DNA of 64,000 nt from Rugosimonospora africana (GTDB lineage: Bacteria > Actinomycetota > Actinomycetes > Mycobacteriales > Micromonosporaceae), in assembly GCF_016862975.1 (NCBI RefSeq), contig NZ_BONZ01000013.1:1-64000 (forward strand), written 5' to 3'. The notes under the pieces are model-generated. The model saw nothing but the letters and a program-made list of their open reading frames with translations, made no database searches and was not told the DNA's origin. A program made the position numbers and the translations under genes. Of this stretch, positions 1-8,024 are shown one piece after another. Position 1 is the stretch's first letter. The number at the start of each line of letters is the position of its first letter.

Positions 1-564
1 ACCGGCACCCTCAGCGGCGTCACCGGTGTCCTGGGCGGCCAGGACTCGTCCGGTCTGCTGGGCGGCACCCTGAGCAACACCACCGGGGCCCTGAGCGGGA
101 CGCTGGGCGACACTGGTGCGCTGACCCACGACCCGACCGGCGCGGTGAGCGGCCTGCTGGGCGGACAGGACACCTCGGGCCTGCTGAACGGTACGTTGAG
201 CAACACCACCGGCGCGCTGGGTGGCACCCTGAGCGGTACCACCGACGGTCTGACCCACGACCCGGCGGGCGCCCTGAACACCACGCTCGGCGGCGTGACG
301 CAGAGCGTGACCGGCACCGTCAACCAGGCGTTGGACGGTCACGGGCTCGACCTGTACGGCGCGACCAACAACGGTCTGGCCGGCGGCCTGCTGTCCGGCG
401 ATGGTGGGGTCAGCACGGACGCCAACTCCGCGCACGCCTCGCTGCACGCCGCTGGCGCCCTGTCGCCGTCCGGAGTGACCGACCTGGTGGGCCAGGTCAC
501 GCACACGCCGGACGCGACGACCGACCACGGCAGCGACCACCTGCTCGGCATCCCGCTGCTCTGA
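1..564 (+). CDS. IniB-like Gly/Thr/Leu-rich repeat protein, 5' partial
   Basis: The reading frame is open from the first base to a TGA at 562-564, so the start lies upstream of the window. The visible 187 residues are rich in Gly, Thr, Leu, Ala and Asp with no Cys. They contain two imperfect copies of a repeat of about 42 residues, each with the blocks LLGGQD(S/T)SGLL, GTLSNTTGAL and LTHDP(T/A)GA, at roughly residues 10-51 and 52-94. The tail ends in a hydrophobic LLGIPLL. Two dynamin-like GTPases follow directly on the same strand, which is the layout of the mycobacterial iniB-iniA-iniC operon, where iniB encodes a Gly-rich envelope-associated protein induced by cell-wall inhibitors. IniB-like is inferred mainly from composition and context, because the conserved IniB N-terminal domain would be outside the window. 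Confidence 0.72.
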   Translation, partial: TGTLSGVTGVLGGQDSSGLLGGTLSNTTGALSGTLGDTGALTHDPTGAVSGLLGGQDTSGLLNGTLSNTTGALGGTLSGTTDGLTHDPAGALNTTLGGVTQSVTGTVNQALDGHGLDLYGATNNGLAGGLLSGDGGVSTDANSAHASLHAAGALSPSGVTDLVGQVTHTPDATTDHGSDHLLGIPLL

Positions 565-700
565 TCGGCTGATTGAGGCAAGATTGCTCCCAGAATCGGC
601 TGATCTATTCGGTAGCCCGATTCACAGGTGTGCGAGCGTGGCACCCCGGCCGGAGTCGACCCCAGTGGTCGGCTCCGGCCCCTGCCACGAGTAGGGATCG

Positions 701-2524
701 ATGATGGTACCGCTCTGGCTTGACGTACTGGACGACACCATCCGTGCCTGCGCCGCGCAGAGTCGGGCGGACCTGGTGCACCAACTGCAGCACAAACGCG
801 CGCAACTTCTCGATCCGAAACTGCGCGTGCTGGTCGTCGGCGAGGCCGGGCAGGGCAAGAGCCAGCTCATCAACGCGATGCTCAACGCCCCGATCTGTGC
901 GGTGGGGGACGACTCCACGACGTCTGTCCCCTCGGTCATCCAGCACGCCGACACACCCTGCGCGGCCCTGGTCACCGGGCCGACCGCGGTGCCCGATCGC
1001 GACGTGGCGGCCACCGAACGCGTGGCCGTACCCATCGAGCAACTGGCGAGCGGCGTCTCCGGTGCCGGAAAGTACCACCGCGCCGAGATCGGCATTCCCC
1101 GCGAGCTGCTGACCGCCGGCCTCGTGCTGATCGACACCCCCGGCCTCGACGCCGGTTGGGCCAACGGCGGCGGCCTCGACGCCGCCTGGGTGGGACACAC
1201 CGACGCGGTACTGCTGGTGTCCGACGCGAACCGGCAACTGTCCGATGTGGAGCTTGCTTTCCTCGCGTACGCGATCCGGACCTGCCCGCACGTCATCGTG
1301 GCACTGAACAAGACGGACATCGCCCCGCAGTGGCGGAAGGTCGCCGAGGAAAACCGTGAGCGCCTGGCCGACGCCGGCATCCCGGCCACCGTGATTCCGG
1401 TCTCCGCGACGCTGCGCCTGCTCGCCGCGCGTACCAACAATCGCAAGCTGAACACCGAATCCGGCTTCCCCGATCTGATCGCGCGCCTCCAGCACGACCT
1501 GCGGACCAAGTCCGAGTCGCTGGCGCCGCACACCGCGCGGACCATCGCCGGTACCGTCGTGGAGCAGCTGTGCGTGCCGCTGCGCGCCCGCCGATTCGCA
1601 CTGGATGGCGCGCTGGTCTCGAATGCCGCCTCGGATCTCAGCGAAGCCCAGCGGCAGCTCGACGACCTGCGCCGGCTGTCCAGCCGGTGGCAGAACTCAC
1701 TGGCGGACCGGATCTCGGACCTCAGCTCCGACATCGAGCACGACCTGCGCGACCGTACCCGCAAAATCATGCGCCGGGTCGACGAGGTGTTCGACTCCGC
1801 CGATCCGGGCGCGGTGTGGGACACCTTCCAACCCTGGCTGGAGGAAAACCTCCTGGAGGCCGCCGAGGCCAACTACGGCTGGCTGGTGGAGCGTTCGCAC
1901 TGGATCGCCGAGAAGATCGCGGCCAGCTTCCCCGGCTACCGGGAAAGCGTCATCCCCGAGTCCGCCTTCCGGATCGAGCACGATGTGTTCGAGACCGTGG
2001 CAGACCTGGAGAAGCCGAACATCGGGCGCTTCACGTTCAGCCAGAAGGTATACACCGGGCTGCGTGGCTCGTATGGCGGCGTGGTGATGTTCGGGCTCGC
2101 GACCAGCCTGGCAGGGCTGCCGCTGATCAACTTCGTGTCTCTGGGCGCCGGTGCGCTGTTCGGCGGCAAGAGCCTGAAAGACGAGGGCGAGTCCCGGTTG
2201 CTGCGGCGCCAGAGCCTGGCGAAGGCCGCGGTGCAGCGGCACGTCGAGGACTTCTTCATCTCGTTCAGCAAGGACTGCAAGGACGTCATCCGTCAGGTCC
2301 AGCGCAAGCTGCGCGACCACTTCTCCGCGATGGCCGAGGACCTGCAGGAGAGCATCCTGGAGTCGGCCAGGACCGCGAAGCAGGCGGCCGACCGCGACCT
2401 CACGGAACGGGACCGGCACGATCGCGAACTCCAGCGCGAGCTGGAGGATCTGCGCCGGCTGCACGACCGGGCCAACGCGCTGGCGGTGGTACCGGCGCCG
2501 GCCGCGAAGGCAGTGGCGGCGTGA
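701..2524 (+). CDS. Dynamin-like GTPase, IniA-like
   Basis: A 607-residue dynamin-superfamily GTPase. The G1 P-loop GEAGQGKS is at residues 47-54, G3 DTPG at 145-148 and G4 NKTD at 203-206, so the GTPase core looks complete. The rest is helical and charged, with coiled-coil-like stretches, broken near residues 452-480 by a Gly-rich hydrophobic segment (VVMFGLATSLAGLPLINF) that could be the membrane-inserting paddle or tip. In IniA and other bacterial dynamin-like proteins such a region contacts and remodels the plasma membrane. ATG 701 and ATG 704 are both usable; a GTAGGG at 691-696 sits 4 and 7 bases away. The next GTPase gene overlaps the stop by 4 bp, so the two are translationally coupled and probably form a heteromeric pair. 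Confidence 0.88.
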   Translation: MMVPLWLDVLDDTIRACAAQSRADLVHQLQHKRAQLLDPKLRVLVVGEAGQGKSQLINAMLNAPICAVGDDSTTSVPSVIQHADTPCAALVTGPTAVPDRDVAATERVAVPIEQLASGVSGAGKYHRAEIGIPRELLTAGLVLIDTPGLDAGWANGGGLDAAWVGHTDAVLLVSDANRQLSDVELAFLAYAIRTCPHVIVALNKTDIAPQWRKVAEENRERLADAGIPATVIPVSATLRLLAARTNNRKLNTESGFPDLIARLQHDLRTKSESLAPHTARTIAGTVVEQLCVPLRARRFALDGALVSNAASDLSEAQRQLDDLRRLSSRWQNSLADRISDLSSDIEHDLRDRTRKIMRRVDEVFDSADPGAVWDTFQPWLEENLLEAAEANYGWLVERSHWIAEKIAASFPGYRESVIPESAFRIEHDVFETVADLEKPNIGRFTFSQKVYTGLRGSYGGVVMFGLATSLAGLPLINFVSLGAGALFGGKSLKDEGESRLLRRQSLAKAAVQRHVEDFFISFSKDCKDVIRQVQRKLRDHFSAMAEDLQESILESARTAKQAADRDLTERDRHDRELQRELEDLRRLHDRANALAVVPAPAAKAVAA

Positions 2525-3981
2525 CCGGTACCCGCCTGGAGAGCCAGGTCTGGGCCCTACTGAACGAAGCCCACGACCTGTACCGCGACAGTCCCCGCGC
2601 GTCCCGCTGGCTGGAGCACCACGTCGAGCGGTTCGAGGAGCCGCTGCGAATCGCGGTCGCCGGGCCGGCGCAGGTCGGCAAGTCCACGCTCATCAACGCG
2701 ATCGTCGGCGAGGGCGTCGCACCCGTCGAGGTCGACGGCGCCAAGGATGCCTTCGTCTGGTACCAGGACGGTGCCGTACCACGCGCCGCGCTGCACTCGG
2801 CGCACGAGTCGGTCACCGACCTCGCGGTCACTCGGCTCGACCGCTGGCTGCACGTCGATCCGCCGCCCGGTACGCCGGAGGACCTCAACGAGATCGTGGT
2901 GGACTGGCCGACCCGTACGCTGCGCCACACGATCCTCATCGACACCCCCGCCGTCGGTGTCTCCGCGACCGCCACGCCGACTGGGCAGTCCATCATGGAC
3001 AGAGTCGCCCGGGAGGCGGACGCCGTGCTGTACCTCGCCCGGCGCGCACCCGGTACCGAACTCAACGCGCTGCGCATCATCCCCGAGACACCGGTGAGCC
3101 GGGCCGCCCCGGTACACACGATGGTCGTGCTGTCCCGGGCGGACGAGATCGGCGGCGGTCGCATCGACGGCCTCCTGGCCGCGAAGCAGCTCGCCCGCCG
3201 GCACCGTCGCGACGTCCGGATGCGCGCGCTGTGCCTGAACGTCGTCGCGGTCGCCGGGCTCCTCGCGGAGGCCGGCCGCACGATCCGGGAGCCGCAGTAC
3301 GCGGCGCTGGCCAACCTCGCCGCGATCGACCGGGGCGAACTGGACGAGCTGTTGCTGTCCACCGACCGGTTTCTCGGCGGGGCGGACAGCGTCGCGACTC
3401 TCTCGGTGCGCCAGGATCTGCTGAACCGGCTGGGGATCGTCGGCGTGAGGCTGGCCACGACTCTGATCCGGCAGGGTTGCGGTGACGTCGGCTCGCTGGC
3501 GAGCCAGCTGGTGCGCCGCAGCGGCCTGGCCGAGCTACGCGAGTCGATCAGGCAGCTCTTCGTCGAGCGGCGCGGCCTGCTCAAGGCACGATCCGCTCTC
3601 CTCGCGCTGGAGTTCGTACTCCGTGCCGAGCCGCGGCCGGGCTCCGACCGGCTGATGGCGGAGCTCGACCATACGGTCGCCGGCGCCCACGAATTCCGCG
3701 AACTGCGGCTGATGGCCGCGTTGCGCAGCGGGCGTACCCGGCTGCCCGCCGCGCTGGAAGCGGAGGCGCAACGCCTGATCGGGATGGAAGGCACGGATGT
3801 ATCGACGCGATTGGCAGCAGATGAACAGGCAACCGGGGCGCAACTGTGGACACTGGGGGCGCAGGCTCTGGACCGGTGGTTGGAACACGCCGAGAACCCA
3901 CTTTTCAATCATGCTCAGCAGGGCGCGGCGCGTACCGTCGTCCGCAGTTGCGAGGGGATGCTGGCCGAGCTCGCCGGATGA
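2521..3981 (+). CDS. Dynamin-like GTPase, IniC-like
   Basis: A 486-residue GTPase starting at a GTG that overlaps the upstream stop as GTGA. The P-loop GPAQVGKS is at residues 48-55 and the G3 motif reads DTPA (141-144) instead of DTPG. The canonical NKxD is not obvious; SRAD at 205-208 is the likely G4 replacement. The protein is shorter than its upstream partner and lacks a clear hydrophobic paddle, as for IniC relative to IniA. The longer in-frame extension back to 1570 runs inside the upstream gene and is not used. Function is inferred from family and operon: membrane-associated GTPase activity coupled to the upstream dynamin-like protein in an envelope-stress operon. The weak G4 suggests that nucleotide handling may be asymmetric in the pair. 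Confidence 0.85.
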   Translation: MTGTRLESQVWALLNEAHDLYRDSPRASRWLEHHVERFEEPLRIAVAGPAQVGKSTLINAIVGEGVAPVEVDGAKDAFVWYQDGAVPRAALHSAHESVTDLAVTRLDRWLHVDPPPGTPEDLNEIVVDWPTRTLRHTILIDTPAVGVSATATPTGQSIMDRVAREADAVLYLARRAPGTELNALRIIPETPVSRAAPVHTMVVLSRADEIGGGRIDGLLAAKQLARRHRRDVRMRALCLNVVAVAGLLAEAGRTIREPQYAALANLAAIDRGELDELLLSTDRFLGGADSVATLSVRQDLLNRLGIVGVRLATTLIRQGCGDVGSLASQLVRRSGLAELRESIRQLFVERRGLLKARSALLALEFVLRAEPRPGSDRLMAELDHTVAGAHEFRELRLMAALRSGRTRLPAALEAEAQRLIGMEGTDVSTRLAADEQATGAQLWTLGAQALDRWLEHAENPLFNHAQQGAARTVVRSCEGMLAELAG

Positions 3982-4100
3982 CCGGGCGGTACGCCGGGCC
4001 GGGTGACCGCCGGAGCCGCGCTCCCGGCTGCGGGCCGGTACCCACCCCAACAGCATTGATGCCTTGACAGGAATATAACCCATCGGGAATTCTGGTGCTC

Positions 4101-4619
4101 ATGACCGATGGTGAACTCGAACGGATCGACGACAGGTGGCGCCTGCGGTTCTCCCGCAGGCTGGCACACACACCCGAGAAGGTATGGCGGGCGTTGACCG
4201 AACCGGAGCACCTGGCCGCCTGGTTCCCCACCACGATCGAGGGAGACCGGGCGGCCGGCGCATCGCTGCGCTTCGCGCATCCGGAGGGCAAGGGGCCGGC
4301 CTTCACCGGCACGATGATCGCGTACCAGCCACCCTCGCTCATGGAATTCGAGTGGGGCACCGACACGCTGCGGTTCGAACTGCGGCCGGACGGCGACGGT
4401 ACTGTGCTGACCCTCCTGGACCTGTTCGACGAGCAGGGCAAGGCGGCGCGGGACGCGGCCGGCTGGCACGTCTGCCTGGATCTGCTGGGCGTCCACCTGG
4501 ACGGTGAACCGGCACCGGACGACCGGCTCAGCGGCTGGGCACAGGCCAACGCCGACTACACCGCCCGGTTCGGGCCGGAGGCGGCCACGATCGGCCCGCC
4601 CGGGTCGGCGGGCGCCTGA
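4101..4619 (+). CDS. SRPBCC (AHSA1-like) family protein
   Basis: A 172-residue START/AHSA1-type protein. The hallmark N-terminal pattern is visible: RRLAHTPEKVWRALTEPEHL, then the WFPT turn and beta strands ending in a C-terminal amphipathic helix (residues about 130-155). The family binds hydrophobic ligands in a helix-grip fold, or acts as an Hsp90 co-chaperone-like module; the ligand cannot be read from sequence. I chose ATG 4101. A GTG two codons upstream (4095) is possible, with GGGA at 4085-4088 nearer to it. TTGACA at 4064-4069 is a good -35, but the -10 region is poor. The gene stands alone between the iniBAC-like operon and a transporter. Confidence 0.82.
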   Translation: MTDGELERIDDRWRLRFSRRLAHTPEKVWRALTEPEHLAAWFPTTIEGDRAAGASLRFAHPEGKGPAFTGTMIAYQPPSLMEFEWGTDTLRFELRPDGDGTVLTLLDLFDEQGKAARDAAGWHVCLDLLGVHLDGEPAPDDRLSGWAQANADYTARFGPEAATIGPPGSAGA

Positions 4620-4707
4620 CCGGGTCTCCGGCCGTACGGTCCACCTTCCCGTTCAGGCTTTCCGGATCTGCCGCCGGGGCCGCCGGCTCCCGCTTAGGCT
4701 CGAAACC

Positions 4708-5886
4708 ATGGCTCGCGGACCCCGCGGCGAATCCGGACACCGTCTCATCGGGGCCTCGCCGGAAGACCTCCTGACCAAGCTGCGCGTGCGCTCCGAGACC
4801 GGATTCCGCCAGCGGTGGCGGCGCGTCAAGACCAGCAGCATCCTCGCCATCCAGGCCGGTGTCGCGGGGGCGCTGTCCTGGCTGTTCGCGAACAGTCTCC
4901 TGCACCACCCGCAGCCGGTGTTCGCTCCGATCTCGGCCGTCATCGTGCTGGACATCTCGGTCGGGCAGCGGCTGCGCCGCACCGCCGAACTGGTCTTCGG
5001 GGTGGCGCTCGGCATCTTCATCGGCGACTCCATCGTCTTCGCGATCGGTACCGGCGCGTGGCAGCTCGGTCTCGTCGTGTTCCTCGCCACGGTCCTCGCG
5101 GTGTTCATCGGCGGTACCCCCGCCGTGGTGTCGAACGCCGCCTCCTCCTCGGTCCTCATCGCCACCCTGTCCCCACCCGCCAAGGGCATCTACTACCTGC
5201 GGTTCGAAGACGCACTCATCGGCGGTCTGATCGCGCTCGGCGTGTCGGCCCTCCTGTTGCCCGCCAACCCGGTGGCGGCCGTGTCACGGAAGGCCGGGCC
5301 GGCCTGCACCGCCCTGGCCGACGGGCTGGCTCAGGCCGCACACGCGATGGGCGACCGCAACGCGGACGAGGCGGACGAGGCGCTCACCCGACTGCAGGAG
5401 GCCGGAATCACGGTGTCCCAGTTCCGGGACGCCCTCCCGGAAAGCCGGGAGACCGCACGGGTGGCCCCGCTGCGCTGGCGTTCCCGCGGGGCGCTCGGCA
5501 AGTACAAGGACGCCGCCGAATATCTCGAACGGGCGCTGAGCAACGCGCGGGTACTGGCTCGCCGCGCGGTCACGATGATCCGGGACGAGGAGCCGATTCC
5601 CGAGGAGCTCTGCAGATCCGTCTACACACTGGGAGAGGCGACCAAGGAGGTACGCAAGACACTGCTCTCCGACGTCCGGGACCCCAAAGTCGCGGACCTG
5701 TCGGTGCAGGCGGTCGCCGAGGCGGCCGAGGCGTACCGGAAGGGTTTGAGCTTCTCCGGCAGTGCGGTGGTGGCTCAGATCCGGGCGATCGCCACCGATC
5801 TGCTCGGTACCGCGGACCTCGGACACGGCGAGGCGAACGAACTCGTGCGTCGCGCCGGCGGCAACCCCGCGAAGCCGGTCGGTTGA
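4708..5886 (+). CDS. FUSC / aromatic acid exporter family membrane protein
   Basis: A 392-residue protein with an N-terminal membrane half and a C-terminal cytoplasmic helical half, the layout of FUSC/ArAE-type exporters (fusaric or aromatic acid efflux). Hydrophobic segments lie at about residues 46-62, 70-85, 92-113, 117-135 and 168-185, and the family-typical HPQPVFAPISAVIVL is at 67-81. The C-terminal 200 residues are charged and helical with no signal for export. ATG 4708 precedes the membrane domain; earlier in-frame codons to 4504 are low-complexity and overlap the SRPBCC gene. No strong ribosome site is visible. The substrate is unknown. No partner subunit is adjacent, consistent with single-component actinobacterial versions. 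Confidence 0.8.
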   Translation: MARGPRGESGHRLIGASPEDLLTKLRVRSETGFRQRWRRVKTSSILAIQAGVAGALSWLFANSLLHHPQPVFAPISAVIVLDISVGQRLRRTAELVFGVALGIFIGDSIVFAIGTGAWQLGLVVFLATVLAVFIGGTPAVVSNAASSSVLIATLSPPAKGIYYLRFEDALIGGLIALGVSALLLPANPVAAVSRKAGPACTALADGLAQAAHAMGDRNADEADEALTRLQEAGITVSQFRDALPESRETARVAPLRWRSRGALGKYKDAAEYLERALSNARVLARRAVTMIRDEEPIPEELCRSVYTLGEATKEVRKTLLSDVRDPKVADLSVQAVAEAAEAYRKGLSFSGSAVVAQIRAIATDLLGTADLGHGEANELVRRAGGNPAKPVG

Positions 5887-6238
5887 GCCACCGCGCGGTC
5901 GCGACGCGCGACCGGTGCGCCGCCCCGATCGGGTGACAATGGGCGGATCGCCAGTGCCAGCAAGCGAATCCGCGATGCGACGCCAGCCGGCGGACGGATG
6001 CGCGCGATCCTTCGCGACCGCGAACGTGCCACCTCGGCGAGGAAACGCAACACCTCCCGGAGCATCCGCTCCGGCGGTGTACTACGCTTTTCCCGCGAGA
6101 TGTTGATACCGCAACAATCGCCGGGGTAGGTTGGCGGCCAGCAAACAGGCGTACAAACCCGAGTGCGGTGTACGCCAGCCCCCACAAGCATTCCAGGCAC
6201 AGCGCGCCCCACGCGCACCCGACCCGAAGGCAGCAACC
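5887..6238. other. 352-bp intergenic region
   Basis: No credible gene is seen. The distal part holds a promoter candidate at 6103-6132 for the histone-like gene, followed by a leader of about 100 bases with no obvious hairpin riboswitch. Open frames crossing it are Arg-rich shadows. Confidence 0.6.
6103..6132 (+). promoter_or_regulatory. Sigma70-type promoter for the histone-like gene
   Basis: TTGATA at 6103-6108 and TAGGTT at 6127-6132 are separated by 18 bases, a good match to housekeeping-sigma promoters. The predicted start near 6139 gives a 5' leader of about 100 nt before GTG 6239. Confidence 0.5.
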
Positions 6239-7111
6239 GTGACCTCCTACACCATCACCATCACTCCCGACGACAACAGCGCGACAACCACCACTCTGCG
6301 GCTGGACACGTCCGGCGGCGACGTCACGCTCACCGACCTGCATCTGCACGCCGGCAACATCCTGTCGCAGGGCTCGGTTCCCGCTATCGACTACGGCCTC
6401 CTGCTCCAGGCCATCACGCCGAGCATGCCGACCCCGGTCCTGACCGCGTCCGCACCGAAGCACGAGATCGAGGCGGCGCCCTCGACGGTCGTCGACGCCA
6501 CTGTCACCGACACCGCACCGGCCAGCCCGGCGAAGGCAACCTCCGGCGCGGCCAAGGCAACGGCGAAGTCGGCGTCCGGCGCGACGAAGTCGGCGACCAA
6601 GTCCGCGACGAAGTCGGCAGCCAAGGCAGCGAAGTCCACGGCCAAGGCGACGCAGCCCGCGGCCAAGGCGAGCCAGCCCGCGACCAAGGCGGCGGAGGCC
6701 CCCGCCAAGGCAGCGAAGTCGACGGCGAAGGCGACGCGGTCGGCCACCCGGCGGGCGCCGGGCAAGAAGGCCACGGCGGCCGAGACCGCTCCGACCGCAC
6801 CCGCGACCAAGGCACGCACGCGTCGCTCCGCCGGCTCGACGCGGTCGGGCGCCCAGTCGTCGATCACCGACGCGGCCATGGCGAAGAAGAGCGCGAAGGC
6901 GGCCCCGGCCAAGAAGGCCACCACCCGCAGCACCACCGCCGCCGCCGCCAGCAACGAGCGCGCGTACCGTCGCATGCCCGACGACTTCGCCACGGTGTAC
7001 GCGCAGGCGGGCAGCGCCGCCGCCGTCGCGGACCACTACAGCGTGCCGCGGCACACCGCGCACGGCTGGATCCGCCGGCTTCGTGGGCAGGACGCCGCCG
7101 CGACCCGCTGA
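6239..7111 (+). CDS. Histone H1-like Ala/Lys-rich protein with C-terminal HTH
   Basis: A 290-residue protein in three parts. Residues 1-95 form a mostly beta N-terminal region beginning MTSYTITITPDD. Residues about 98-235 are an Ala/Lys/Ser/Thr-rich tail made of short AKAT, AKSA, PAKA and PAKKA units, strongly resembling histone H1 or HupS-type DNA-binding tails. Residues about 245-285 carry a helix-turn-helix-like segment (DDFATVYAQAGSAAAVADHY, then SVPRHTAHGWIRRLR). The combination predicts a nucleoid-associated protein with non-specific charge binding plus a sequence-reading head. The start is GTG 6239 with GAAGG at 6226-6230, matching the conserved-looking N-terminus; an upstream extension to 6131 is unsupported. 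It is monocistronic, with its own promoter and a strong hairpin after the stop. Confidence 0.75.
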   Translation: MTSYTITITPDDNSATTTTLRLDTSGGDVTLTDLHLHAGNILSQGSVPAIDYGLLLQAITPSMPTPVLTASAPKHEIEAAPSTVVDATVTDTAPASPAKATSGAAKATAKSASGATKSATKSATKSAAKAAKSTAKATQPAAKASQPATKAAEAPAKAAKSTAKATRSATRRAPGKKATAAETAPTAPATKARTRRSAGSTRSGAQSSITDAAMAKKSAKAAPAKKATTRSTTAAAASNERAYRRMPDDFATVYAQAGSAAAVADHYSVPRHTAHGWIRRLRGQDAAATR

Positions 7112-7137
7112 ACTTCCGCGGCTGATTCGCACCGCGC

Positions 7138-7175
7138 CCGGGGTGCCACCGTGCTCGTCCACGGCGGCACCCCGG
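7138..7175 (+). terminator. Hairpin terminator after the histone-like gene
   Basis: Arms 7138-7153 and 7160-7175 pair over 16 bp with one A-C mismatch around a 6-nt loop. There is no U-run, as is usual for high-GC actinomycete terminators. It begins 27 bp after the stop. Confidence 0.7.
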
Positions 7176-7268
7176 TTCGCGTCGGGCCTCGCCTCGATCG
7201 TCCGGGGCGGCGACCCGTCCCGATGGAGGGTGTAACGCGACGACCCACCGTGGCACTGTTAATACGCG

Positions 7269-8021
7269 ATGCATAGGTGGGGAAACCGTCGGCTTGATCT
7301 GGCCGAGACAGACCGGCTGATAGCTGGTGGCACGCCCGACCCCGGGCAGACGGGGTTGGGTGAGCTGCTCGACGCGGTCCGTGCTCCGGCGCTTCCGGAA
7401 GAGTTGCTCGGGGAGCAGCGGGCCGTGGCTCAGTTCGTCGTGGCACGCGAGGGCACGCAGGCGGCCGCGGCCCCGGGACGGATCCGTCGCCGGGTGCGCC
7501 GGGACCGGGGGCGTCAATCCGTGGGAACGGTCGTGCTGCGGCTCGCCGCGCTGGTCGCGGTGTTGATGACCGGCTCCACGGTGCTCGCCGCGGAGACCAA
7601 CCGCCTGCCGCCGGTCGTCCAGCAGCGCGCCCACAACCTGTTCTCCCCGCTGGGGGTTCCGGCGCCGAGCACGGCGGCGCGGCCGTCGGTATCGAAGTCG
7701 CCGATCCCCGGTGGCACCGGCCGGTCGGCCGCACCCCGGCCGGATCCCAGCGTCACCCATCCGAGCGATTTCACGCCGGTCCAGCTGTGCCAGGCGTGGA
7801 ACCTGGCGCGGAAGGGCCCGCACCGCACTACCCTGCCGGACCCGGTGCAGCGCGCGCTCGAAGCGGCGGCCAAGGGGCAGCCGAACATCGCCTCGTTCTG
7901 TGCCCATGTGCTGTCCGGAAGCGGGAAGCAGGCCACTCCGACGCAGCCCGGCGCGACACCGACGCCGGACCGCACGGACAAGCCCGGCAAGGGCAAGGGC
8001 AAGGGGCACACCAAGCGGTAA
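7269..8021 (+). CDS. Single-pass membrane protein of unknown function
   Basis: A 250-residue protein with a cytoplasmic N-terminus (residues 1-85, Arg-rich just before the membrane), one TM helix at about 86-106 and an extracytoplasmic Pro/Ser/Thr-rich part. The outer part contains a small motif region (FTPVQLCQAWNLARKG and IASFCAHVL, two Cys that could pair) and ends in a Gly/Lys tail. The architecture resembles membrane anti-sigma factors such as RsdA-type proteins, but no sigma gene is adjacent and no zinc-binding anti-sigma motif is seen. Upstream, GTAACG around 7232 and TGTTAATAC just before the ATG suggest an ECF-type promoter with little or no leader. The gene converges on the glycosyltransferase with a 3-bp gap. 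Confidence 0.65.
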   Translation: MHRWGNRRLDLAETDRLIAGGTPDPGQTGLGELLDAVRAPALPEELLGEQRAVAQFVVAREGTQAAAAPGRIRRRVRRDRGRQSVGTVVLRLAALVAVLMTGSTVLAAETNRLPPVVQQRAHNLFSPLGVPAPSTAARPSVSKSPIPGGTGRSAAPRPDPSVTHPSDFTPVQLCQAWNLARKGPHRTTLPDPVQRALEAAAKGQPNIASFCAHVLSGSGKQATPTQPGATPTPDRTDKPGKGKGKGHTKR

Positions 8022-8024
8022 GGG

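Noticed and set aside
4064-4094. Promoter before the SRPBCC gene based on TTGACA
   Set aside because: The -35 is perfect, but no acceptable -10 lies 16-19 bases downstream, so I did not list it as a feature.
5570-7162. Long minus-strand frame with LRRLGRG-type repeats
   Set aside because: The repeats are the reverse complement of the Ala/Lys repeats in the histone-like gene, not an independent repeat protein.
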